From the NCBI GenBank assembly GCA_045863055.1, contig BTUW01000003.1, forward strand, positions 124,001 through 188,000: DNA of 64,000 nt, given 5' to 3'. The position numbers were made by a program, and so were the translations under genes. Positions 35,008 through 43,812 of this stretch are shown in pieces. The DNA is from UTCHB3 sp008363265 (lineage in GTDB: Bacteria; Bacteroidota; Ignavibacteria; Ignavibacteriales; Ignavibacteriaceae). Numbering within the stretch: position 1 is the first letter of the stretch; every line of letters begins with the position of its first letter. The notes under the pieces were generated by a model, which did not search any database, was not told the DNA's origin, and saw nothing but the letters and a program-made list of their open reading frames with translations.

Positions 35008-36352
35008 CTTCTTTAATCTCTAACTTGTAAATCTTCTTTGTCTGTTCTGTTACTTTGTATCTGTCGTCGGCTCTGAAACCACAAACCCAAACGATATTAT
35101 CTTCGTCATAAACCACCGGATGCGACCACTTTTCTAAAGAAGGCAGTTTCACATCATTAAAAAAATCAGATATTTTCCTACTCCCCTTGCCGTTCAAAGG
35201 ATGGAACGCATCGCCCCTGGAGGCACACTTTACAGTGAGTGCTCCGGATACTTTCCCTGCATCGATGTAGGCAACATTCCTGTCAGTACTTCTTTCAAAA
35301 TCATCAACTTCGCAAGAATAGATCCAATACCGCCCGAATTTCACACTCGTACCCGGTTTCAATGGGGTTGGGTGCGTGGCGGTCAGATCAGATTTCCCAA
35401 TAACGATCCTGTTTTGCTCCCTGAAAGCTGAAAGCCCGCCGGCGAGTGCAATTCCCCTTCCCGGCTGATCCTCGACAAGTTTTTTCAAACTATTAAAATT
35501 TCGTAACTTTAAATTTAACTGAAAATTTTCAATTAATCTAATCGATATCTCCCGGTACAGAAAGTGATCTGAAATCCCGGCTGCGGTTACTGTATCTACT
35601 AAAAGTCTCCCGCTACCGTCAATTGACGTACAACCGGGGACATCAGAAACTGTTTCCAGAAGTGATCGCAGCATTTTAGAGTTGGCGAATATCGCATTGG
35701 CTGCGTCGGGATTGATTTCTCTCAAAAGTGGTATCACTTTATGGCGCATAAAATTGCGCTGTATCGAGGTGTCGCTGTTGCTTTTGTCCTCCACCCATTC
35801 AACACCCCGGGACTGAAGCCAGGATTCGATTTCAATCTTGTTCAGTGAAAGCATGGGTCTGATAACCGGTCCTCTCCGCACAGGTATCCCCGCAACCGCT
35901 TCAGGACCTTTCCCCTTCACAAGATTGATGAGCACAGTTTCGGCGTTGTCATCGATATTATGTCCGGTTGCGATTTTGTCAAATTTCCTCGCGGTCCTGA
36001 TATCTTCGAGTGCCCGGTAACGCAGTTCCCTCGCCGCCATTTCAACCGATATTCCGGATTCTTTCATCCGGGTTTGCACATCGATCATCACGGATAAAAA
36101 GTCAACTCCCATTGATCTGCACACTCTTGAGCAGAACTCCATATCACGGTCGGCATCATCACCTCGAAGTCCATGGTTTACATGTACCGCAAGAAGTGAA
36201 AGATTTAATTTTTTTCTTATTTTTTCGAGGAAGTAAAGCAGAAGTACAGAATCTGATCCCCCGCTTAAAGCGACGAGAATTTTGTCATCCTGCATCAACA
36301 GTCGCTCTGTTGAGCAGAATTGACGGAATTTGAGATAGGTCTTATCAGGCAA
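34982..36352 (-). CDS. tilS: tRNA(Ile)-lysidine synthase TilS
   Basis: TilS attaches lysine to C34 of the tRNA-Ile that reads AUA. The 456-residue protein has the N-type PP-loop ILVALSGGSDSVLLLYFLE, VHVNHGLRGDDADRD, TGHNIDDNAETVLINLVKGKG and a C-terminal domain ending ISDFFNDVKLPSLEKWSHPVVYDEDNIVWVCGFRADDRYKVTE, the full TilS layout. It overlaps ribE by 8 bp and hpt by 26 bp, both suggesting coupled translation. Confidence 0.95.
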   Translation of the reverse strand: MPDKTYLKFRQFCSTERLLMQDDKILVALSGGSDSVLLLYFLEKIRKKLNLSLLAVHVNHGLRGDDADRDMEFCSRVCRSMGVDFLSVMIDVQTRMKESGISVEMAARELRYRALEDIRTARKFDKIATGHNIDDNAETVLINLVKGKGPEAVAGIPVRRGPVIRPMLSLNKIEIESWLQSRGVEWVEDKSNSDTSIQRNFMRHKVIPLLREINPDAANAIFANSKMLRSLLETVSDVPGCTSIDGSGRLLVDTVTAAGISDHFLYREISIRLIENFQLNLKLRNFNSLKKLVEDQPGRGIALAGGLSAFREQNRIVIGKSDLTATHPTPLKPGTSVKFGRYWIYSCEVDDFERSTDRNVAYIDAGKVSGALTVKCASRGDAFHPLNGKGSRKISDFFNDVKLPSLEKWSHPVVYDEDNIVWVCGFRADDRYKVTEQTKKIYKLEIKEDGQNHDQR

Positions 36353-36989
36353 AACCGGAATCTTTGAGTTTATCGAGCGTCAGGCCACCCTGGTTTGTTC
36401 CCTCGACATAGTTCAAAATGTATTTTCCGAGGAGGTCAAATTCAAGATTTACCTGATCATTCGATCTCAACTGCGAAAGCGTGGTATTTGCCCAGGTATG
36501 CGGGATAACCGCGACTTTAAGCCACCCTCTTCGCTTCTCAGCAACTGTCAAACTGACACCATCTATACAGATCGAGCCGACCGGTATGACAAATTTGTCG
36601 AAACCGGGATCAAAAGCCACGCCGAGATTCCAGCTGCCTGAAAGTTGCAACACTTCAGTAACCCTCCCGGTCGTATCAACATGTCCGGCGACAAAGTGAC
36701 CTCCGAGCCGGGCGCTGGCACTCAGCGCGCGTTCCAAATTCACCCGGTCTCCCCGCCGGAAAGTTCCGAATGTGGTCTTTTTCAAGGTTTCTTCCACAGA
36801 ATCGAACCAGACCGTGCTGCCTTCGATCTTGACAACTGTCTGACAAGCACCACTGATGTTTACACTGTCACCGATTACAAGTCCGGTGAGAATATGAGAG
36901 CAATTTACACCGATCGATATCTCCTTGCCGCGGGGCCTTATCTCAACAATAGTTCCTGTTTCTTCGACCAATCCGGTGAACATTTTCAA
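36345..36989 (-). CDS. ribE: Riboflavin synthase alpha chain
   Basis: The enzyme dismutates two molecules of 6,7-dimethyl-8-ribityllumazine to riboflavin. The 214-residue protein has two lumazine-binding barrel repeats: the first opens with MFTGLVEETGTI and has DSVNISGACQTVV, the second has GHFVAGHVDTTGRV and VGSICIDGVSLTVAE. The start at 36989 makes an ATGA overlap with the ribD stop; a second ATG two codons in is possible. No FMN-riboswitch-like structure was recognised upstream, consistent with its place inside a larger operon. Confidence 0.95.
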   Translation of the reverse strand: MKMFTGLVEETGTIVEIRPRGKEISIGVNCSHILTGLVIGDSVNISGACQTVVKIEGSTVWFDSVEETLKKTTFGTFRRGDRVNLERALSASARLGGHFVAGHVDTTGRVTEVLQLSGSWNLGVAFDPGFDKFVIPVGSICIDGVSLTVAEKRRGWLKVAVIPHTWANTTLSQLRSNDQVNLEFDLLGKYILNYVEGTNQGGLTLDKLKDSGFA

Positions 36990-38077
36990 ACCCTTCCTAA
37001 AAATATTGCTGTATCACCGTTAAAATTCCTGACGGAGTTAACTTTCAACTGCATCGGAGAATCAAGACCGAAATATTCAAGCCCTTCAAAAAGGTTTTTT
37101 CCCGGCCCGATTATCTTCGGTGCGATGAAGAGAACCATTTCATCGAAAAGACCACGGTTTATGAACTCAGATGTTAGTCCGGCACCGGCCTCAACCAGTA
37201 CAGACGTTATAGCCATTTCATGCAGCATTCTCAGCGACTCATCAAGATCAGGACGCCCATTGCTGTCAGGTTTAACGTACTTGATCTGAATTTGGAACCA
37301 ATCAAGTTGCGCTTTCACATCCTGCGGAGCGACTGCCCCCTCCGGAACAATGATCACAGATTTTTTGTCTTCATTCCGGAAGAAAAAGAGGTCATTGTTG
37401 AAGAAAAGGTGAGAAGAGAGCATCACCCTGAGAGGGGAAAACTTCTTTTTATCCCTCACGTTCAGCTTGGCGTCATCCGTGATCACCGTTTTGGATGTGG
37501 TAAGGATCGCATCATTTCTGGTCCGGAGGTGCTGTACGAGTTGCCGCGAGTTCTCATTGGTGATCCACTTCGATTTGCCGTCGGTTTCGGCAATCTTGCC
37601 GTCAAGTGTTTGAGCTGACTTTATTGTGACGAAAGGATATGGAGTTGTGATATATTTGGTAAATTTCCGGTAGAAACGACTGTGCGAGTCTTTGCTGACC
37701 ACTTCAACCTCGATACCCGCCTCCCTGAGCCTTGCAATACCGCGCCCTGCAACGAGAGGGTTCGGGTCTTCAAACCCGACCACAACCCTTTTGATCTTTT
37801 TTTGAATTATGAGGTCGGCACATGGGGGTGTTTTTCCAAAATGAGAGCAAGGCTCAAGGCTCACATAGAGCGTTGAGCCTTCCAGGCTCTCACGGCATCT
37901 CTTGATCGCGTCCACCTCGGCGTGGTCACCACCGAAACGGTGATGAAACCCGGTGGATATGATCCGCCCCTCTTTCACAATGATGCACCCTACCATCGGA
38001 TTCGGACTTACGTACCCACATCCGCGATAAGCGTATGTGAACGCACGGGAAAGAAAGGTCCGGTCCGCGGGGTTCAT
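36986..38077 (-). CDS. ribD: Bifunctional riboflavin deaminase/reductase RibD
   Basis: RibD carries out deamination and then side-chain reduction of the early pyrimidine intermediate of riboflavin synthesis. The N-terminal deaminase domain has the zinc motifs HAEVDAI and EPCSHFGKTPPCADLI, plus NPMVGCIIVKEGRI; the C-terminal reductase domain starts TIKSAQTLDGKIAETDGKSKWITN and holds VLVEAGAGLTSEFI. The 363-residue length is typical. It follows greA by only 3 bp, an unusual partner. Co-located ribE completes two steps; ribBA and ribH are not in the window. Confidence 0.95.
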   Translation of the reverse strand: MNPADRTFLSRAFTYAYRGCGYVSPNPMVGCIIVKEGRIISTGFHHRFGGDHAEVDAIKRCRESLEGSTLYVSLEPCSHFGKTPPCADLIIQKKIKRVVVGFEDPNPLVAGRGIARLREAGIEVEVVSKDSHSRFYRKFTKYITTPYPFVTIKSAQTLDGKIAETDGKSKWITNENSRQLVQHLRTRNDAILTTSKTVITDDAKLNVRDKKKFSPLRVMLSSHLFFNNDLFFFRNEDKKSVIIVPEGAVAPQDVKAQLDWFQIQIKYVKPDSNGRPDLDESLRMLHEMAITSVLVEAGAGLTSEFINRGLFDEMVLFIAPKIIGPGKNLFEGLEYFGLDSPMQLKVNSVRNFNGDTAIFLGRV

Positions 38078-38080
38078 TTT

Positions 38081-38551
38081 CTACCTGATCTCGAGAATTT
38101 CAAACTCTATGAGTCCGGCTGGTGCTTTAACCTGGGCTATTTCACCTACTTTACGCCCGAGCAGACCCTGACCAACAGGGGAAGAAACAGATATTTTTGC
38201 CTGCTCCATATTCGACTCTTCGTTCGATACGATCTGGTATTCTATCACTTTCTGGGTTTTCAGGTTTTTAATCTTGACTTTCGCCAGGATGTGAACCTTG
38301 TCCTTCGGCATGGTTGAAGGATCGATCACCTTTGCCTTGGCAAGGATCGATTCCATTTTGTGGATCCTCAACTCGAAGAGCCCCTGCTCTTCCTTTGCGG
38401 CATCATACTCAGCATTCTCCGAAAGATCACCGTGTGCTCTTGCATCGGCAATTTTTCCGGCTATTTCTTTTCTGCCGTTTGATTTCATCTCCGCGAGCTC
38501 TCTCTCGAGCTCGATAAGCCTTTCCTGTGATAGATAAACAAAATCTTGCAT
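38081..38551 (-). CDS. greA: Transcription elongation factor GreA
   Basis: GreA rescues backtracked RNA polymerase by stimulating transcript cleavage. From the ATG at 38551 the protein has about 156 residues: an N-terminal coiled coil (LSQERLIELERELAEMKSNGRKEIAGKIADARAHGDLSENAEYDAAKEEQ, with the acidic DLSENAEY tip) and the C-terminal FKBP-like domain ending SPVGQGLLGRKVGEIAQVKAPAGLIEFEILEI. GGGAG lies just before this ATG. An upstream in-frame extension runs into the terminator hairpin and is rejected. First gene of the greA-DUF4837 operon. Confidence 0.95.
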   Translation of the reverse strand: MQDFVYLSQERLIELERELAEMKSNGRKEIAGKIADARAHGDLSENAEYDAAKEEQGLFELRIHKMESILAKAKVIDPSTMPKDKVHILAKVKIKNLKTQKVIEYQIVSNEESNMEQAKISVSSPVGQGLLGRKVGEIAQVKAPAGLIEFEILEIR

Positions 38552-38582
38552 ATCGCTCCCGGTTTGAATAAATAAAAAAAAA

Positions 38583-38617
38583 GTGCCACTCCCGCAAATA
38601 TTTTGCGGGTGTGGCAC
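38583..38617 (-). terminator. Strong rho-independent terminator after the MBOAT/SGNH operon
   Basis: A 16-position stem (38583-38598 with 38602-38617; one T-T mismatch) with a 3-nt loop is followed on the minus strand by a run of nine T. It ends the leftward operon whose last gene stops at 38667, just before greA. Confidence 0.95.
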
Positions 38618-38666
38618 TGCAAATTTAGTCAAAATTTAATTGAAATTCAAGCCCGATCAGAGAATA

Positions 38667-40049
38667 TCAGAACGGATACTCCTCCTGACTCCTTAATCTC
38701 TTCTCGAGGTTGTGTTTCTTCAGCAATTCTTTTACATCCTCCGGGCTCATTCTGTAGTAAGGCTGGGTTGAACGTGCAAGCCCCTCCGCGAGAAAGGCCA
38801 CAGCCACCGCAGCGTGGGAGATGAAATCTTTGTCGACTTTTTCGAATGTATCGCCAAAATCGTGGTAGTGTGCAGTCATTTCCCTCGTTAATCCTCCACG
38901 TGGTGTGATAACGGGAATACCGGCAAACATGAAATACATGTGGTCGCTGTTTGTCCAGGCAACGCTGGCATATCCTGAGAGATCAAAACTTCCCGAATGC
39001 GCAACGATCTCTTTTACCGTTTGACTGAGGGTATCGAAACCCATAACATTAAAACCGTTAACTTTGCCGGGCATGTCAAGATTGATCATCGCGAATATCG
39101 AATCGTTCCTGTGTGCCTCTGCATATTTTTTGGATCCCCAAAGACCTGTTTCCTCACCGTTGAACCATACAAATTCGATCGTTCTCTCAGGCTTGATCCC
39201 GAGTTTTTGAAGAAGAAGTGCGACTTCGTAGATCACTGCACTCCCCTGTCCGTTGTCGACAGCTCCATCGCCGAGATCCCAGCTGTCGAAGTGACCGCCA
39301 ATCACTATTTTCTCTTTCCTTTTTCCTTCGATCCGGGCGATCAGGTTAGGCGACTGCATAGTCTCCACCTTTGATGTGGAAACTATGTCAAATGTTACCT
39401 TAATTCCATCCTTCAGGAGCCTCTTTAGCTTTAAACCTTCTTCATTTGTGAGGGTGAATGCGGGTATCTTCAGAGCATCGCCCCTGAAATTACCGACACC
39501 GGTAAGCACCTTACCGTTGCCGCTTTCGTTAATGAAGAGGCACGCGGCTGCTCCTTTGGCTGTGGCACTTCTGATAACCTCCCCCCTTAAACGTTCCTGT
39601 TTCCCCGGAGGTGTTTCCTGACTGACCACGATTACCTTGCCTCGTACATCCATGGTATCTAAATCTTCATCATAGCCGGAGTTAACGTAAACTGCTGCTG
39701 CATTCTTAAGAACGGCGTTTGATGTCCAAGCCAGCGCGTACGCCCTGAGTTTCTTTTCATATGGAAGCTTCATCACTACTTCGTCGTTCCCTCTGAACCA
39801 TACAGGTGAGGTGAAATACTCACGAAAAGGCTTAATTCCGTTCTCTTCCAGCCTTCTTTCAAGTATCTGAAGGGCCTTTTCCATCCCGGGCGAACCCATC
39901 ATCCTGCCCCCCGCCTGGTCACACACCTCCCTGAGGAAGTCATACCCGTAGTTGGTGGTAAACGCTGTCCCGGTGAGTTTCTCGATGAGGGTTTGAGAAT
40001 ATGTTAGAGGTGTGATGGTCAGAAACAGAAGAAGTATCATCTTTTGCAT
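38667..40049 (-). CDS. M28-family zinc aminopeptidase/carboxypeptidase Q-like, exported
   Basis: The zinc peptidase has a PA-domain insertion and M28 core. Metal and catalytic motifs are GGHFDSWDLGDGAVDNGQGSAV, WFNGEETGLWGSKKYAEAH, INLDMPG and GGLTREMTAHYHDFGDTFEKVDKDF, matching the carboxypeptidase Q-like M28 group. The start at 40049 gives a clean signal peptide (MQKMILLLFLTITPLTYSQ), so it acts in the periplasm or outside. Length about 460. It begins one base from the MBOAT stop, so it belongs to the same operon, but a functional link to acylation is not known. Confidence 0.9.
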   Translation of the reverse strand: MQKMILLLFLTITPLTYSQTLIEKLTGTAFTTNYGYDFLREVCDQAGGRMMGSPGMEKALQILERRLEENGIKPFREYFTSPVWFRGNDEVVMKLPYEKKLRAYALAWTSNAVLKNAAAVYVNSGYDEDLDTMDVRGKVIVVSQETPPGKQERLRGEVIRSATAKGAAACLFINESGNGKVLTGVGNFRGDALKIPAFTLTNEEGLKLKRLLKDGIKVTFDIVSTSKVETMQSPNLIARIEGKRKEKIVIGGHFDSWDLGDGAVDNGQGSAVIYEVALLLQKLGIKPERTIEFVWFNGEETGLWGSKKYAEAHRNDSIFAMINLDMPGKVNGFNVMGFDTLSQTVKEIVAHSGSFDLSGYASVAWTNSDHMYFMFAGIPVITPRGGLTREMTAHYHDFGDTFEKVDKDFISHAAVAVAFLAEGLARSTQPYYRMSPEDVKELLKKHNLEKRLRSQEEYPF

Positions 40050-40050
40050 G

Positions 40051-41529
40051 TTAGAACTCAATATAGACAAATGGAAGTGTAGAGGCGCCAAGCACCTGGT
40101 AAACAAATATGATCACTAAAACGAAAGAGAATGCCTTAATACTCCAGTGTGTCGCGGCAAATTTAACGTACAAAGCCCTATAAAATCTTTCAGGTACAAA
40201 CGCCATTATAAGACCGGCCACCATAACCAAAAAAGGAGCAAGGTAATACTCCATCCATTTTTCAGCGTGGGCAATATTAAACCCTGAGAAAAGTTTCGAG
40301 AGGAAAATCCCCGCACTCTCAAGTGAGGGTGACTTGAATACTATGAATGACAAAGCTATGACGTGGAATGTCAGCAGTATCTCAAGTGACCGGAAAGCGG
40401 TCTCATTAATGTGCGATACTATTTTCTTTCTTACGTTCCTGAACATGGTGTCGAATACAATGCACAACCCGTGGATCAGACCCCATACTATAAAGGTAAG
40501 ATTCGCCCCGTGCCACAGACCCGAGATGAGGAATGTAACGATTATCGCCGCATGAATGCCGAAGATCCCCAGCCTCCTGAGTGCAAAACTCAGCGGATTG
40601 AAGACGTTCTCACTGAGGAATGTGTAAAGGGTGATGTGCCACCTTCGCCAGAATTCGCTTACTGAATTTGCGAGGAACGGCTTTTTGAAATTCTCCTCAA
40701 CTTCAAAACCGAGGAGATAGGCCATTCCCCTGACAATATCGGTGTAGCCGGAAAAATCGAAATATATCTGAAGGAAAGCACCGTATCCCGCCATCAGACA
40801 TTCAAAAGATGTAAACAGATCCGGATTCTCAAACACCCTGTCGACAAAATTGAGTGCTATGAAATCCGCTATCAAAACCTTCTTAAGTGTGCCTGTAATA
40901 AGAAGATAGAACCCTTTGCTTACGTTCTCTCTTGTGATGATTGTCCGCGCGTTGAACTGCGGTAATAGATTTGCGGCTTTGCTGATGGGTCCCGCAACGA
41001 TCGTAGGGAAGAAAGAGACATAGAGAAGATAAGTTAGAAGGCTCCCCTCAGCCTCCTCCATCTCCTCCCTGTAAAGTGCCAGTGTGTATCCCAGCGACTT
41101 GAAAATATAGTAGGATATCCCCACGGGGGTGAGAATTTCACGAGTAAAGTAGGAAAAAAATTGGGACGACTGTAAACCGAACTGGTTCACAATGAAGAAA
41201 GTATACTTAAAGTAAAGAAGAATACCCACATTGGTGAGTACCGATATAGCAAGAAAAAGCCGTTTTCGAGTTAATGACTTCTCCTTAACGATCAACTTTC
41301 CGATGAAGAAATCGATCAGCCCGACTGCCAGCAATATCCCGAGATATTCACCTGATATCTTGTAGTAAAAGTAGAGACTGAAGAGCAATAACAACCCGTT
41401 CCTCGCTTTTATGTTCGAGGAAAGGGCCGTGTAAAGTACATACAGTACTGAAAACAGAAAAAAGAAAAGAACAGAATTAAATAAAAGGGGGTTTCCCGGA
41501 TTATACTTTAATAGCTCGATTATTTCCAA
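40051..41529 (-). CDS. MBOAT-family O-acyltransferase (AlgI/DltB-like)
   Basis: This 492-residue polytopic membrane protein of the MBOAT family moves acyl groups across the inner membrane for O-acylation of an envelope polymer. It has the AlgI-type order: GLIDFFIGKLI, LTPVGISYYIFKSLGYTLALYREEMEEAEGSLLTYLLYVSFFPTIVAGPISKAANLLPQF, FSGYTDIVRGMAYLLGFEVEENFKKPFLANSVSEFWRRWHITL and the catalytic His in FLISGLWHGANLTFIVWGLIHGL. The upstream SGNH genes probably supply the periplasmic transferase, as AlgJ/AlgX or PatB do. Confidence 0.93.
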   Translation of the reverse strand: MEIIELLKYNPGNPLLFNSVLFFFLFSVLYVLYTALSSNIKARNGLLLLFSLYFYYKISGEYLGILLAVGLIDFFIGKLIVKEKSLTRKRLFLAISVLTNVGILLYFKYTFFIVNQFGLQSSQFFSYFTREILTPVGISYYIFKSLGYTLALYREEMEEAEGSLLTYLLYVSFFPTIVAGPISKAANLLPQFNARTIITRENVSKGFYLLITGTLKKVLIADFIALNFVDRVFENPDLFTSFECLMAGYGAFLQIYFDFSGYTDIVRGMAYLLGFEVEENFKKPFLANSVSEFWRRWHITLYTFLSENVFNPLSFALRRLGIFGIHAAIIVTFLISGLWHGANLTFIVWGLIHGLCIVFDTMFRNVRKKIVSHINETAFRSLEILLTFHVIALSFIVFKSPSLESAGIFLSKLFSGFNIAHAEKWMEYYLAPFLVMVAGLIMAFVPERFYRALYVKFAATHWSIKAFSFVLVIIFVYQVLGASTLPFVYIEF

Positions 41530-41538
41530 TTACAGTTC

Positions 41539-43782
41539 TCAGTTCTTTTTAACCGGTTTTTTGGTGTTCTGTTTTTTCACCGGTTTAGTATTCTGTTTGG
41601 TAGTTGTTTTTTTCTGATTGTTGCCGGTTTTAGGCTTCACTGTCGACTTTTGGTTCTTGCTCCCTGTGCCCGATTTAACAGTGCTTTTCTTCGTATAACC
41701 GGTTTTTGCCTTCACCGTGGTTTTCGGTTTCGCTTTGTTTGTATTGTATTTGGTGCCGTATTTGTTTTTCGTCTTGGTTGTGGCAGCCGTATAGCCTTGG
41801 TTCTTGGCGGGGACCTTTATCTTCTGTCCCGGCCTGATGTTGTCACCCTTTGCACCGTTGGCAGCCTTCAACTGATTCACAGGGATGCCGGTTCTTTTGG
41901 AAATGGCGTACCAGGTATCACCACTTCTGACACTGTAGTTTGTCACCTTCGGTGTGGTGTTGCGGGTGGTTGCACGGTAATTGTTGGCATAGTTCCGCCC
42001 ATAATAAGCATTCCGCCGGGAGTAGCTTGTAGCGGTAGTGTTCGGTTTATAATTGTAGTTTGCCGCCCGGGGCGCAGTTGCAACGGGTTTGCTCTTCTCT
42101 TTTTTAACGTAGATCTTCAGTTCCTGATTCACAGCGAGCGCGCCGTAAAAATTGTTCCAGTTTCTGATATCACCGATTTCAACATTGTACAACTTGGCGA
42201 TCGACCGCAGGGATTCACCACCAAGTACCTTGTGGAGTTTGTAATTTCCCGAGTCATCTTTGAGAGTTGAAGTGTTGGTTCCTCCTGTGATCACCGTGGT
42301 GTTGGCCGTGGAAACACTCTGTGCCTCATTGTTATCAACGTAGATGGCGAGGTTCTCAGGGACGGTGCTCTCGAGGTTTTTGTTGTTAATAACAAGCTGA
42401 TCGCCGCCCGATGCGAACTTTTCGAAAGAGTTCTTTACCGCTGTAAGGAAGAGTTCACCTTTCAGATTATAACCCTTCGAGGTGAGGTGTATCTGGTCGA
42501 CGTTCGCGAGGAAGTTCGATCTCCAGTTCAACATCGAATTGCGCCCGCCGCTCACATTGTAAATGTCGTAGAAGAGACATCCGTTCTCAAAAGCGATCTC
42601 CTGAACCAGAATGGCGAAGTCTTTACACGCCTGTACGTTGGTTCTCTTGTTGAATGCATCCTGCACATTCAGCAGCATGACAACCGCTTCCGGTGTTGTC
42701 TCTTTGACCTTCCGGATAACAGAGGTGATGCTCTCTCTCAACGCTGCAGCGTTGTAACCACCCCCGAAGAAATCGTTGATGCCGAGGTCCAGAATGAAGA
42801 GATCGGGATTGAACGCTTTAAGTTCCTCTGCGAATCTTTTCTGACGCATTATACTGGATACCACCGCCCCATTAACGCCGGTACTTGCATAGAGTACCCC
42901 GTTTTCAGTATCGCTCTCAACGATCATCCCGTAGAACTCGATCGAATTCTGAGCCGGTGTACTCTTTTTAAGGAAAAGCTCGATACTCTCACAGTCTGAG
43001 TCCACAATGGTCTCCACCCAGGAAACAGGACTTGTGGAGGGGCTCAGTTCAACCGGCTGCTCGACACCCTTTACCTTTAGAACAATGTCGAATGTCTCAG
43101 GAGTGTTTGATGTGAATATCCTGATCTTGTTCCTGTTGTGCTTTTTAATCGTCTTCGAGAAAACGAGTTTGAAATTGGCGTTCGGATCGGTGGTTTTTAT
43201 CGAATAACCGGTAAGACCGATGTCGAATGCGGGATTCCCTTCGGTATTTTTTGTGAATGTCCAATTACCTTTTGAGTAAGTGAAATAGTCGTATGCCGAG
43301 TGGGTTTTGGCTGCCGAGTAAGGAAAAACAAGACCTCTCCCCCCTGTACCATACAGCTTCTGGAGTTCTTCCCGGATATACCCTGTATAGATATCAGCCT
43401 GCAGATGGGAGTCACCCACATGCAAAACGCGAAATTTTCTCTTTCCTGCGGCCGTGAGTTTGGTAAAGAATGTTTTTGCCGCTTCCTCATCCTTCCACTC
43501 TATAAAGTTTTGGCTTGTCCTTAGGAAGGGATAAGTGCCGAACTTTGTATAGCCCTCTGTTACGGGTTCATTCACCCCCGACATTTCAGTGGGAAGCGAG
43601 TCGGCCGGTACCCGCTGATCAACCGCCTCGATCGAATCGGGTGGCGGAAGATATTCAGCAATTTTCGCCGGTTCAGGTGTGTTGGTGGAGGCAAAAGTAC
43701 CGACAAAACCTGACAGAACCATCAAGAAAAGCGTCCGGCTTTTCTTCATGCCTCTGTTTGTATCGTGTAACTTTTTCATCAT
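41539..43782 (-). CDS. SGNH-family protein with two LysM domains and a basic repetitive tail
   Basis: The 747-residue exported protein has a signal peptide around residues 12-32 and an SGNH/GDSL domain with block I VLHVGDSHLQAD (GDSH at 123-126), ILDLGINDFFGG and the catalytic DQIHLTSKG. Two LysM motifs follow (about 515-565, YKLHKVLGGESLRSIAKLYNV; about 612-660, YSVRSGDTWYAISKRTG), which bind peptidoglycan or chitin-like glycans. The last 80 or so residues are low-complexity and rich in Lys, Thr and Asn. Next to the MBOAT gene, a peptidoglycan-bound O-acyltransferase or esterase is a reasonable guess. Confidence 0.88.
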   Translation of the reverse strand: MMKKLHDTNRGMKKSRTLFLMVLSGFVGTFASTNTPEPAKIAEYLPPPDSIEAVDQRVPADSLPTEMSGVNEPVTEGYTKFGTYPFLRTSQNFIEWKDEEAAKTFFTKLTAAGKRKFRVLHVGDSHLQADIYTGYIREELQKLYGTGGRGLVFPYSAAKTHSAYDYFTYSKGNWTFTKNTEGNPAFDIGLTGYSIKTTDPNANFKLVFSKTIKKHNRNKIRIFTSNTPETFDIVLKVKGVEQPVELSPSTSPVSWVETIVDSDCESIELFLKKSTPAQNSIEFYGMIVESDTENGVLYASTGVNGAVVSSIMRQKRFAEELKAFNPDLFILDLGINDFFGGGYNAAALRESITSVIRKVKETTPEAVVMLLNVQDAFNKRTNVQACKDFAILVQEIAFENGCLFYDIYNVSGGRNSMLNWRSNFLANVDQIHLTSKGYNLKGELFLTAVKNSFEKFASGGDQLVINNKNLESTVPENLAIYVDNNEAQSVSTANTTVITGGTNTSTLKDDSGNYKLHKVLGGESLRSIAKLYNVEIGDIRNWNNFYGALAVNQELKIYVKKEKSKPVATAPRAANYNYKPNTTATSYSRRNAYYGRNYANNYRATTRNTTPKVTNYSVRSGDTWYAISKRTGIPVNQLKAANGAKGDNIRPGQKIKVPAKNQGYTAATTKTKNKYGTKYNTNKAKPKTTVKAKTGYTKKSTVKSGTGSKNQKSTVKPKTGNNQKKTTTKQNTKPVKKQNTKKPVKKN

Positions 43783-43812
43783 GTTTGTATCCGTTTTGTG
43801 AATCTGGATCTT

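Noticed and set aside
36990..38600. FMN riboswitch upstream of ribD/ribE
   Set aside because: The ribD upstream space is only 3 bp after greA, and nothing resembling the RFN element was seen before greA.
38552..38632. N-terminal extension of GreA (27 extra residues)
   Set aside because: It is translated from the strong terminator hairpin and its T-run; the ATG at 38551 has GGGAG upstream and starts at the conserved GreA sequence.
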